Assembly: GCA_028551475.1 (NCBI GenBank)
Contig: CM052358.1
Coordinates: 8,415,938-8,479,937, forward strand
Source of the DNA: Casuarina equisetifolia
Lineage: Eukaryota > Streptophyta > Magnoliopsida > Fagales > Casuarinaceae
Direction: 5' to 3'
Length of the DNA: 64,000 nt
The notes under the pieces are model-generated. The model was given only the letters and a program-made list of their open reading frames with translations, was not told the origin of the DNA and made no database searches. This document shows, piece after piece, positions 12,641 through 23,699 of the stretch; position 1 is the first letter of the stretch; every line of letters begins with the position of its first letter. Position numbers and translations under genes: made by a program.

Positions 12641-13063
12641 AGGACATGTGGTAATTGTTAAACTATTAGGTTTCAATGAGTTTAAAGACTCTTAAAATCA
12701 TGTAGCTAATCTAGAACACAAAAACCTATTTAAGCAAAATGAAGATAGTGCAAATGGTACCCAGAAATCTACTTAGAAATCGAATGACTAGAGTTGATGG
12801 TGCTATAGGGAAATTTTTATTGTTTCATACATCACACATATAAAAAAAAGAAAAAAAGAAATAGTGTGTAAAAGGGTTTTTTATGCATTTTTTTTCCTTA
12901 ATGTGCCAAAACATTAAAGTAAAGCCCACCACCTTTTAACCCACCAACAATTTATAAGTTTTACTAGATAGATAAAGACTAAAGGAAGGATCTAGTCACC
13001 TCTTTATGTGTTACTTAAAATAGATCCACTCATTACAAACCAATAAGACAAACATTAACCCAA
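12641..13063. repeat. Long direct repeat, copy 1 (LTR-like)
   Basis: Aligns with 15323-15425 plus 15896-16218. Shared blocks include CAATGAGT, AAAATCATG, ATGGTGCTAT, GTTTCATACATCACACAT, CATTAAAGT, CAACAATTTATA and AGGACAAACATT, in the same order. Divergence is substantial. It is best explained as one of a pair of old LTRs or a duplicated repeat. Confidence 0.6.
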
Positions 13064-15322
13064 ACAAGTCAGCCTTATATTTAACAATTAAGAAAACTAT
13101 ATGTTTTAATTAATTAGACAAATTATAAATTCATTGATATAAACTCAAATCAGCAAATTTTATAATACTCATTAATGTAAGCCCACATTAGTTAGACTTT
13201 CAATAGGCTAACAATAAGTAAATATAAAATATGAAAAAAAGTGAAATAATTACATCCATAAATTTCTTAGCAATGCAATCAATAAGTAAATCACTTTTAA
13301 AATGATCCTAAGTTGACTTCCTAATGGATAATAAATAAATGTAATTATTTTTCAACCATGATATATGAATCAATCTATTAGTCTCACTACCTTAACTAGT
13401 AAGATTTGTTAGTTTATCCAAAAATTCAACAGAATTTACATTTTCTATCTTTATGGTAAATTTTATGTCTTTTTTTTACTTTAAAAGTTAAGACCCCATA
13501 CAAACCTTAATTTTAATTGTATTATTATTGACAAAAAGGTGACTAAAGACACCAATGAGTACTATTAGCATCATGTGAGTACACTATTAGAAAACTTACA
13601 CAAATCATTATGCAAACATCATTGAGCTAAATGCACACTATAAAATGAGAAGCCTTTCACATAGTGACAACCACGAGAACATTCAAATCTTTATAATTCA
13701 ACATTGTTGGGTTGAATAGATTACTCAAATAAATCCAAAGTCATGCATATACCGACCATGCATTGTTCCAAATCACAAAACACAATCACCTTTATTAGGC
13801 CAATGACCATGCATTAGAACTAGAAACATTGTCCTATTACAAGAAAAATCAATATTTCACAATCTAGCCAAGAAAGTGTCACATTGGTAACCATAACCCA
13901 ACTAAATTATGAAACTTTATCATATTATGGGATATAGCCTTTATGATACCTTTAAACTCAACATGCAATTGAGACTCTAGACTACAAGTAATTGTCTTTA
14001 AATTGCTTTTCTAATAACACAAAATTAATTCTTCCATAATAAATGAGTTTATTAAACAATCAAGCATGCTCATACATACGACTTAATACATGACTAAACA
14101 TTCATTCATATTCGTTATGGCCATACATATGTTATTGATTAGTGCTGAAGTGTTTTTTATTTATTGTTTAGTAGTTTATTACAAAATCTTTAAATTAAAA
14201 ATATACTATTTTTTGGTTGTTTTTTATTTAATACCTTACTAAGCTTTGAATTTGTGTTTTATTGTGAGGTTGCTACTATATTATACTCTTAAATTTTGTA
14301 ATTAGTAATTCAAGGGATTACTTTGTTTGGTACCTTTTGATAGTTTATCAAAGAAAGTAGGCTAGATATTTTCATCTAGTCATTTAAAAAATTAATGAAA
14401 TCCTTTGATAATTTTATCAAAAGAAATGGGTTGGAAGTAATTTTCCAATCATTTAAATTATGTGTGCCATCTCTAACTTGAATTTTTAATTAGTGTTATG
14501 TATGAATTAATTGCACTTATGCACAAAAGTTATGTTATTATCATTTCTGTAAGTAAGATATAAATTAACATCTTATAAGTATACTTTAGTGTTAATCTAT
14601 TATGCTTGAGATAAAAGGATTTTATTGGAAAATAGAATACTACCCGAAACCTGCTAGGGGATAGCATTTTATATCCTTGTCTAGGAAAGATAGTATATAC
14701 AAATTAAGCATAGTATTTTAGAAACTTAATTCACCCTTTCCTAAGTTGCCTTAAGGACCGAACAATACGTAGCAATATAATGTATAATATGTAACAAATT
14801 AATGTTCTTACATTACATAAAAGAACTTTAAAATAAAATAATAAAATAATTTTAAACAACAATGCCAATTTGTGATTTGGGGACATTGAAAATTTTTCAA
14901 AACTATATTAGAGGCTTATACACTTCCCATGAAAATTATGAGAGAAATTAGGGTCCAATTTGACTTCCCATGAGTTGCTAGAAGGTGTTGGCTAATCCAA
15001 CCTAATTTGGGCCCTATTTTAGCTGATTACCAGTTGATATGGTTGGTTCCTTAACTTTGAGATAACACTAGCCTCCATATGTGAATCAACATGTGACCAA
15101 TGCATGATTAGTCAAATGACCAAGCATATGGTTTAGCTTGTTGTTCTTTGGCAAAAAAATCTAAATAAGTTGAGCCACCCTAACTAATGGTATTTTTGTT
15201 ACCAATCGAAGCCTCCCTATATTGGATTTAGCCAAAATGTGAATTTTTGACACCTATGAAATAACACAAAAATCGTAAATTTTTACACAATCTTCATTAA
15301 TTCATACTTAGATTGAAGCTAC
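13064..15322. other. AT-rich stretch between the two long direct repeats
   Basis: No supported gene and no recognisable retrotransposon domain in six frames. It would be the internal region of the element if the flanking repeats are LTRs, but it is too decayed to say. Confidence 0.45.
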
Positions 15323-16218
15323 AACTATTGTTAGATTAATTAGGCTCCAATGAGTCTAAAAACTCCTAAAATCATGCAACTAATCTAAAACATAAAACCC
15401 ATTTAAGCATGAAGGTATTTGAGAAATGAAAGTAAGATTGTGAAAACAGCAAAGCTTTCATTAACAATGGATCAAAGTTTTACAAAAACCCTCAAATAAA
15501 ACTTGCATTCTTATAAAACAAAACCTTACTACATTGCATTCTATATATAGTGTATAAAGGGAATCTATACAAAGGACTAGGTTGCTTCTCATTGGAACAA
15601 CGTCTTTATTGTGCTAGTATGAGGAATTGTCTTGGAAGTGCTAGTGTGAAGTGTTGTCTTGGTTTCAGAACATTCTTACACGTTACATCACTTAAGTGGG
15701 AAAACATAAAATGCAAGCTATGTCATTTAAGTGTGAAATGTGGGAAAACACATTTGAACAGCCCATAACCATCAATAAAGCAAAACAAAGATAAAGAAAA
15801 CCATACTTATTTTTGGCTCTATATTTGATTATTTTTTGCTTGACTATGCTCATTTATTCTTTATTCTTTTACGTCTACACTTGGCTTGATGAAAAGTTAA
15901 AATATACTTGAAAATTAAGTGACTAAAGTCAATGGTGCTATTGGGTAATTTTTATAGTTTCATACATCACACATGCACATGATGATGTATAAAAATATAT
16001 TTTAAGTATAATTTTCTCATTTTTTAATTTTTTTCCCTTAATGGGCTTAACCATTAAAGTTAAGTTCAACATGTCTTAGCTCATCAACAATTTATATCTC
16101 CACTAGATGTAAATCTCTAGTGTATATGCTAAATGTTAAAGAATGGATCTACCCACCTTTTTATGCGTTATTTAAATAGGTCCACTTATCACACACTTAT
16201 AGGACAAACATTGACCCA
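15323..16218. repeat. Long direct repeat, copy 2, interrupted by a ~470-bp insertion
   Basis: Partner of 12641-13063. Homology covers about 15323-15425 and resumes at about 15896-16218. The intervening bases have no counterpart in copy 1 and contain internal near-repeats (GTGCTAGTATGAGGAATTGTC and GTGCTAGTGTGAAGTGTTGTC, 20 bases or less shared). A 72-codon frame at 15550-15768 lies wholly inside the insertion and has no known domain. Confidence 0.55.
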
Positions 16219-16359
16219 TATTGGTTATCCTAAGGTGACTCAAGATAGTCTGAGAGGAAGAGATTGAATCTAACCTACAACTTCAAGAAATTTTGGTTAA
16301 AATTAATGTAGATGAAGCCATAAAGCCATGAGAATTTTAAGGTGGAGTGATCTTCTTCA

Positions 16360-17640
16360 AGAATCATATTTACTTGGTGATGAGTTCTCTTCTTATTCTA
16401 GTTATGTTGGTTAAAGTTTATAGAACTTTGACAAGGGCATGTATAAAACACTACAAAGGGTTCATATGGTATTTTATTGGAAGGGTTTGAAGGAGTATAT
16501 CATTGAATTTATGCAACAATGTGACATATGCCCATATCATAATTGGGAAAACATTGCCCCATTAAGTTTACTTTAGCACCTAAATATTTTAAAATGAGTC
16601 TAGGAGAAAATTTCTATGGACTTTATAACCAAGCTTTCAACTTTTACAAGGAAAAGGACTATTACAATTATGGTGGACTAATTTATAAAATTTTTCCATT
16701 TTGTGACATTGTCTTATCACTTCACATCTTATTCTATGGATAAGTTATTTTTTGATCATGTCTTAAAACTCTACGCTTGTTTAAGTCTATCTTTTGTGAT
16801 CGTAACCAACCTTTTATTAACTCCTTCTACACATAACTCTTCTTTCTCCATGGAACTCATTTCTAATTTTCAAAAGCCATCATCCATAAACTAATGATTA
16901 AATAGAGGTCACAAATAAATGGGGTCAAAATATAACTAGGATGTTATGTGGGGAATGAATCAAAGGACTAACCAAAGTGGCTATCATGGACTTAATATAG
17001 CCACGTGCTATGTTTATTTAGCCACTAGCATTACATTGTATGAAGTAGTTTATGGGAGGGCTTTTTCCAATCTCCTTGGCCATAATCCAAAACTACCAAA
17101 ATAAATGTGGTTGATCACTCACTTCAAGAAAGGGATTGGATTTTATAGGAATTGAAACTCTATCTTTAGTGTGCCTAAAACAAAATGAAAATGGTGTATG
17201 ATCTTAAACACTATGACATGGAATTTTAAATTTACAATTGCATTTTCCTCAAGCTTCACTCTTACACAAAAAACCAACATTATGATTCACCACACATTAA
17301 AGTTGTCTCCTAGGTACTTTGGCCCATAGAAGGTTATCAAACAAAATAGATTTATGGCTTACAAATTGAAGTTGCCATAAGGCTTAAAGATTCATCACGT
17401 CTTTCATGTTTCACTCTTTAAGAAGTTCATTAACTCAGAGGTCACAATGTAAATTGATCTTCCTCATTTTGCACTATGCACTCTTAGATAATATCCCATT
17501 TTGCAAGCCAACCCCGATATGGTGTTAAAGGTCACCAACCCCAAATCCTCATACATTATCCTTGACAAACTCCACCAAGGAGGATGTTGATTGCATTGCT
17601 AAGAATTTTTAGAAGTTACACTTTGGGGACGAGGTTCAAT
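16360..17640 (+). mobile_element. Ty3/Gypsy integrase relic
   Basis: In plus-strand translation with frameshifts and stops, the order of a Gypsy integrase is clear. About 16430-16545 is an HHCC-type zinc-binding end containing FYWKGLKEYI and CDIC. About 16740-16900 shows catalytic-core pieces (LFFDHVLKLY, then CDRNQPF in a shifted frame, then EVTNK). About 17030-17100 gives ITLYEVVYGRAFSNLL, and about 17300-17440 gives SPRYFGP and KIHHVFHVSLFKK, the region before a chromodomain-type tail. Every segment is broken, so the copy is dead. No reverse transcriptase was recognised before it. Confidence 0.75.
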
Positions 17641-19240
17641 CATTGGTAAGGTACTGTTATTAACATCCAATGTGGGCACCACATAAGCATTTAAAGTGAT
17701 TAGTTTATTGTCTTTTCCATGGGATGGAAATGTTGGCACATGTAGTTACTAGTGGTTTGGAGTGTTCTACTCCTAAAGAGCATGAATAGTAAAAGAAAGC
17801 ACACTTTGTTTAGTTGTCATCTAGACACCAACCAATAAAAGATCTTAAGTACAACCTTGTTTTTAGTAGGTATAAGATTAGTTAATCAACTAGTGAAAAA
17901 ACCACACCATAAGGGTAGGGAAATAATCTATCCTTAATGTAAGAACTTGGACATAAAGGGAGAATACAAGATAGAACAAAAGTAGGCTAATATTTTTTAC
18001 TCTTTCTTCCAAGTTTGTAAATTCATCTATTAAATGTAGTTTAAGAGCTTCATTCCTAAATTTAGTTATCTCTAATATTAGCCACCATAAGTAATCATTG
18101 TAAAAAGAAATACATTCTATTATAGGACAATTTCCTTGTGGTTGGACATGTTATGCATTCTCAAATGCAGAACAAATGAATTTTATTTTCATTACAAAGA
18201 TGGGTATTTATATAATTCATAAATAGGAAGACTAAGAGAACATAAACAATAAAATGATTAAAATTGAAACAATTGACAATTAAAATAGTATTGATTTTGT
18301 TTTTTCATTAAACACCTAATATCTAAATTTTATTAAAAAGGGATAGTTTCTAACATATAAACAATCTTAATCTTTGTACTTCTAGTTGCACAATAAATTC
18401 ATTAAATATTTACAAAAGTCTTTATCTATATCTTAATTCTCTGTATATTCTATACTAAATTCTAGGACATTTCTTACAAAAGTAATAGTTATTCATTCTT
18501 GTTTTTGGATTCTATAGCTTCTTTGTAATTCTTTTGTTGTATTTAATCGTTGTTAGCTTTTATCCTTATGGCTTTTGTAAAGAATTGTTGAACCATTGAA
18601 TTAGGCTTGAATCCATTTTAATTTTACTGCATTTGGTTTAGCATAATCCCTGCTTTGAAATGTATTTAAGTAAAGTTGGTATTCATGCATAAATTAATTA
18701 GTTTTTATTGCTTGCTTTTAGCTACTTTCCTCACTTTTGTATTCAAATAATGTTTGAGTCTTAACATAACCCATAAGGTGGCCTTGAGAGTGTTTAATTA
18801 GTTTTTTTTTTCCTAATATTGGCCTTCAACCAATTTCCTTATAAATTCCTTTAGATTTTTTTTCCATGTCCATTTTCAAAGTATTGTTCTCTTTTGACAA
18901 AGAAGTATCTCTCATTCTTTTTCATGAATGGAAGATTATCATCACCTTAAGAATAATAGAGAAATACTAGTGATTTTTTTTGGAAAAAATATGAATAGTT
19001 TGGGAATATGGTGAATAAATACTAAAGATCTTATGATTAAAAATCTTCTTTCTCATCTCTAGTGTTTCATAGATAGAATTAAAAGAAAGTACAAAGCATA
19101 AAATCAAAATCAAATGCACTTTTTCTTTTGATTCATTACAATATATTAGAAAAAAATCTAACTAAAGAGCTTTTGTAATTGTCTTTCATCTTTATTTTAA
19201 CTACTTTTGCATATGTCTTTCCTTCTTATGTTAATACTTT
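17641..19240. other. AT-rich DNA, probable retrotransposon flank
   Basis: Follows the Gypsy integrase relic and probably contains its 3' LTR, but no partner was found. No gene is supported. Confidence 0.4.
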
Positions 19241-19269
19241 CACATCCATCTTTCCAATGGAAGAATAAA

Positions 19270-19660
19270 AAAATGAAGAATACAAGAAATTGATTGTCTA
19301 TTAGTTCAAACCTTAAGAAATACAATTACAAGGATCCCACCTACTTATAGTATAGATGAATGTATGTATTCACAAGACAATCATAATTAACGTTACAAAG
19401 AATTGAAGCATGTGGTAGATAATAACAAAGTACTAGATTAGGTGTACACCTGACTTGGAAATTGTTAACAAGGCTTGAGATGTTTTCTATATGCTTTGCA
19501 TATTGGAACAATCTTAAATATGGATGGTAAAAGATTAGGTATTGGAAAAGTCTTAATCATGAGTGGGGGAAAGTTCTTAGGTATAGGAAAAGTCTTTATC
19601 ATCAAAAGGAAAATGTCTTAATCTTAGGAGGTGTTATCAATTTCCTCTCACTAACTTAGG
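19270..19660 (-). repeat. LTR-like direct repeat, 3' copy of the Copia relic
   Basis: Aligns with about 21540-21965. Shared blocks are AAATACAATTA, AAGGATC, CACCTACT, ATAGTATAGATGA, AACAAAGAATT, GTATTGGAA, ATGAGTGG, GAAAGTTCTTA and GGTGTTATCAATTT, in order. With 21540-21965 it brackets minus-strand Copia reverse-transcriptase sequence. Confidence 0.65.
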
Positions 19661-20339
19661 GAGACAAGCTTAGATTTTGATCGAAATAACTTGAGGCCAA
19701 AAAAAAGGTTTAGTAAACAAGGAGCGACTTGATGAGCTAAAGGCTCATAGGTAATGACAAGTGTTTCCAAAGCCATTGTTTCATGAACCTAATGGTAAAC
19801 AACGACCATTGTGTCTAGAGCTACCATAAGGTGTGGACGTAGTGGTTAGGTATAGGATAAACAAGTTTCCATATAACAAGATAGTGGGTTAAGGCTATAG
19901 AATATCAAGATCACAATAAAGGTGGTAGTTCACGTTACTTCAATTGTAGTAGAGGCCATGAAATGATTTTCTACCTTAGTAAAAGATCCAAACGTTGTTA
20001 GGTGGCAACATAAACTCTAAGAAATCCAGTTAGAGCCTAAGAAAAAGTAGAAGCCTAAGGTGGATGAAAAGGTGGTTTTGCACCCACCTTAATCAATGTC
20101 ATTAAAACTAGGGAGATTAAAAGTGGAATGAGTATGAAAACAAACACATAAATTGGTTGTTCCATGCAAGTATAGGAGAACCCTTTTGAGATTTTAGAAG
20201 TCAAGTTGTGTGAAGGATTGCATGCTTTGTCACAATCAATTTGCAATAAAGGATAAATCAAGACATGTTAGTGTAGTTGTTATAATGCCTCCCACCAAAC
20301 TACAAAAAAGTTAACCCATTACAAACCAAGTTGACTTAA

Positions 20340-20890
20340 GTAAGGTTCTTAAGCTTTGGAACCTTGCTAGGTAATGAAGTGGATATTGATTTACATGTGT
20401 GTATGCCTACATATGATAAAATATTCAACACAATGTTGGTATAAGAAATGTCTATGATGATCATGGGTAACTTGAACTCCCACAAAAAAAAAAACTTCAA
20501 ATTGCCAAAGTCTTTAAAAAAAAAAAAACTCATTATTCAAAGTAGTAAACTATATAAAAAAAGGATGAATTGTTGTTGGTGAGAATCAAATTGCTGACAT
20601 ATAAGAGAAGTCAAATGTGGACATTGCCTTAATTGAATACAAATAATGAAAACTTAAATAGACAACAATTAAAGGTAAAATCTAACAAAAATTAGAGAAC
20701 TAGTCATACCAAATCTGGTGAACTTGCTAAAGATTATACAAAGCCTACTTAAACTTGTAGATATGATTAGGGTGCTTAAGATTAGATAAGCCAAGGGCTT
20801 GATTTATGTACATAGGTTCAACCAACACCTTATGAAAAAAAGCATTATTGATATCATATTAAGGAAGGGTCAATTTCTTACCATAGTAAT
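20340..20890 (-). mobile_element. Ty1/Copia reverse-transcriptase relic
   Basis: Minus-strand translation shows three blocks in the order of a Copia reverse transcriptase: DINNAFFHK (about 20860-20830), YVSNLILTNNN (about 20600-20565, the position of the YVDD-type active site, with the catalytic Asp pair missing), and KDFGNLKFF followed by HTCKSISTSLPSKVPKL (about 20520-20340). Frameshifts and stops separate them. Direct repeats at 19270-19660 and 21540-21965 bracket it and a primer-binding-site-like sequence lies at about 21512-21526, so this is a shortened, inactive element in minus orientation. Confidence 0.75.
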
Positions 20891-21539
20891 AGTGAAAAGG
20901 CATTAAAAGTGGAGCTTCGTAGATCAAAACAACTCATATTCAAGTTTGAGAAATTCAAGGAGATGTGATTTTGCTAGATCACTGAATGGGCTCCCATTCA
21001 AACTCAATTGGTTGATTAGATTCTTGAGTTCACTAAGGAAGACTTGCAATGTTTTTCCATCCTTGTAAAGGTGACTAAGTTGTCCAAGAGATCATACTTT
21101 TTAGCCTTAGTTTTTTTAACAAATTAATCTGCTAGAGTTTTCACACTTGAGAAGATGTTTTAAGCTTAAAATGTATCCAAAAGTAACTTTGGATAAAGAA
21201 CCATAATCCAAGACTTGACAAGAATATTGGTTTGTCTCCAAGATGTAAAATTTGGGTTGGACTATTCCTTTCCTTCTATAATAATGGATTTGGATGGAGT
21301 AAGGATTTCTTTAGTTACAAAGTTGTAAAAGGACTATGTTTCAAGGAGTGCTTTTATCTAAGTGACACATGGAAGATAGTTACTCTTTGTCAACTTTCAA
21401 GTAATTAAATAAGCTAAATTTATCTAGCTGGGAAAAGGGTAAAGGTTTTTTTGGCTAGTTGGAAGAAGAAGACTAAGCCATAGGAGAAAGAAAATGTACC
21501 ATAGGAAGGATACCTTCTCCAATACCAAATGAAAGAATA

Positions 21540-21965
21540 GAAAATGTGAAAAACATGAGAAACTAATTATGCAATAGCTTAAATCTTAAAAAATACAATT
21601 ATAAGGATCTCACCTACTCATAGTATAGATGATCCTATGTATTAAGAAGAAAAAAATTATTAATGTAACAAAGAATTATAATGTGTAGCAAAGAAAATAG
21701 AGCACGTAATAATTAAGAGTAAAGTGTTAAACTTGGCATATGTCTTAGGATTGAGGTTTTAGCCTGAACTTGAAAACTAGTGGCAAGGTTGGAGATGTGT
21801 TTTATCTACTTTAGGTGTTGGAAAGTCTTGAACATGGGTGGTGAAAGCTCAAGTATTGGAAGAGTCATGATCATGAGTGGAGGAAAGTTCTTATGTGTTG
21901 AAAGAGTCTTGATCATGAATGGGGGAATAGTCTCGATCTTGGAAGGTGTTATCAATTTTTCATGG
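21540..21965 (-). repeat. LTR-like direct repeat, 5' copy of the Copia relic, with adjacent primer-binding site
   Basis: Partner of 19270-19660. Just inside it, at about 21512-21526, the minus strand reads TTTGGTATTGGAG, similar to the TGGTATCAGAGC tRNA-Met primer site. The repeat-PBS-reverse transcriptase-repeat order fits a minus-strand Copia element of about 2.7 kb with large internal loss. Confidence 0.6.
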
Positions 21966-22053
21966 TTATTTTTTAACACTTTTTATGAAAAGGTTGCTAC
22001 TCTTAACTGCTTAGGTCATTTTTCACAACTCTTTCACTAACATTTGTTGGATT

Positions 22054-22620
22054 AAGCTCATTTTATTATAATTTTTCACTTTATTTTGGAATGCTATTAC
22101 AATTACTTAAAGAACATTTGTTTAGTTGTCTAATTAGAAAATATCAAATGTCAAAGCTAGTTGGGCTATTATGAGGGATTTTTTTATACTTTTTAATAAG
22201 GAAATTTTCTACTCCATTCATTCTCCACTTTAAGCTCATTTTATTATAATTTTCACTTTATTTTGAAATGCTATTGGAATCGTCTAAAGGATGTTTATTC
22301 AGTTGTTTAATTAAGAAATGTCAAATGTTGAAGCTAGCTCGACCATTAGGAGAGATTTTCTTTTACCTACTTTTTAATTTCTACTTGATCTGATTCTTCA
22401 TTTTATGTTCATTTTATTAAAAAATTTCACTTTTCTTTAGAATAGTGTTGGAATCATCCGAAGGATGTTTGCTCATTATCCAATTAGGAAATCTTAAATG
22501 TTGAAGCCAATTGGGCTATTAGGAGGGATGTTCTTTTACCTACTTTTTAGTAAGGAAATGTTCTACTCCATCCAATTCTCTATTTTAGGTTGATTGTATA
22601 ATAATTTTTCACTTTGAAAT
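22054..22620. repeat. Tandem array of a ~178-bp unit, about 3.2 copies
   Basis: Units begin at about 22054, 22232, 22404 and 22587. Each starts near AAGCTCATTTTATTA, runs through TTTCACTTTATTTTG..ATGCTATT, AAATGTTGAAGC and TTAGGAGGGAT..TTTTACCTACTTTTTA, and ends TTCTACTCCATCC. Divergence is moderate. The array sits immediately left (plus-strand order: right) of the Copia LTR-like repeat. Confidence 0.75.
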
Positions 22621-23360
22621 GTTCTACACCAAGATGGAAGAAAGGAAGGCTTAGAAGATGGGGGCCCTTTAAAAGGAAAGGAATCTTCTGATGACAAAAG
22701 AGGCTTAAAGGAAAGAAGGTCTTTCGTGGCATCAGTCCATTGACTCATACGCGCTTTGAACTGTTTCTGTGGGTTGTGCTATTCTAAGTTGTGGCTTTGG
22801 GCTAGATTGTTGGGTTGTGCTTGCAAATCAGGTCGCATAAGTGTAGGCTAGGCTACGCACATGGATTGGATCGCACAATCTATGTTTGCTTGATATCAAA
22901 TTGGGCCTCATCTTTCTAGGCGACGTTTCTCCATTTGAATACAGCTAGATTTGACTAGGTTTGGATATCACAACTTTCATATTCCTTGAGATGTGTTTTG
23001 AACCTCTTTAGACCTCATTTCAAGCTTTTTTTCAAGAGCATATTTCTCCTTCAGAATATTTACATATTATCTCCTTATATTAAAAACATATGCATACAAA
23101 AATAACAATAATTTCTTATTACAATTTTTTTCTTCAAACTTAAGAGTGCAATATAATTACACAAATTTAAAAAATTGAGTACTTTATGATATCATTATTG
23201 ATATTAAATTTTGTATGTTATTATTTTCTTTATTTTTATTGCACAAAAATATGAAAACATTTGCCCATATTTTAAATGTTTCGTCACATCAAAATCCTTT
23301 TCATGAAAAAGGCTGTTTTTCTAACATAGATCAGATAGGGAAGCAAATAATTGGGCACAC
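22621..23360. other. AT-rich DNA between the tandem array and a gag relic
   Basis: No supported gene. The 61-codon minus frame at 22563-22748 has no known domain. Confidence 0.45.
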
Positions 23361-23369
23361 TTTTGTTAC

Positions 23370-23690
23370 CTAGTCTTTGCAATTTACTCCTCCCAATAGA
23401 AGAGATCGGTAACGCTTAACAGGTTGTAGTGCTTGGTCAACGTGGTACATGCCTCAAGGATGTCGTTGGTGAAGATTGCATTTGCAATTTTAGGTTAATC
23501 TAAATAATGGCCCCAGAAAGCACAATGTGATCACATTCGTTCCAATGAGCACCAAGAGATGCATTTTCGACTGGTCTTGGAAGAGATCCCTCGATAAACT
23601 AGAGTTTTCCTTGTGAACCCAGTGCGATTTTCAGCTTGCTTTGCCATATAAGATAATTTCCTGGGTGGTAAGACATAGTGGGACAAGTCC
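23370..23690 (-). mobile_element. Ty1/Copia gag relic
   Basis: Minus-strand translation gives GNYLIWQSKLKIAL, FIEGSLPRPVENA, then a WNECDHIVLS segment. This is the order and spacing of the N-terminal gag-polypeptide of Copia elements (N-Y-L-x-W, G-F-I-D-G, W-x-x-C-D-x-x-V-L-S). A stop codon precedes FIEG and another follows the VLSGAI region. It may be the displaced gag of the minus-strand Copia element at 19.3-22.0 kb or a separate insertion. Confidence 0.6.
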
Positions 23691-23699
23691 TCATGTAAC

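Noticed and set aside
15550-15768. 72-codon frame with several Cys residues, considered as a small secreted peptide
   Set aside because: No signal peptide; lies in an insertion inside a repeat copy with internal near-duplications.
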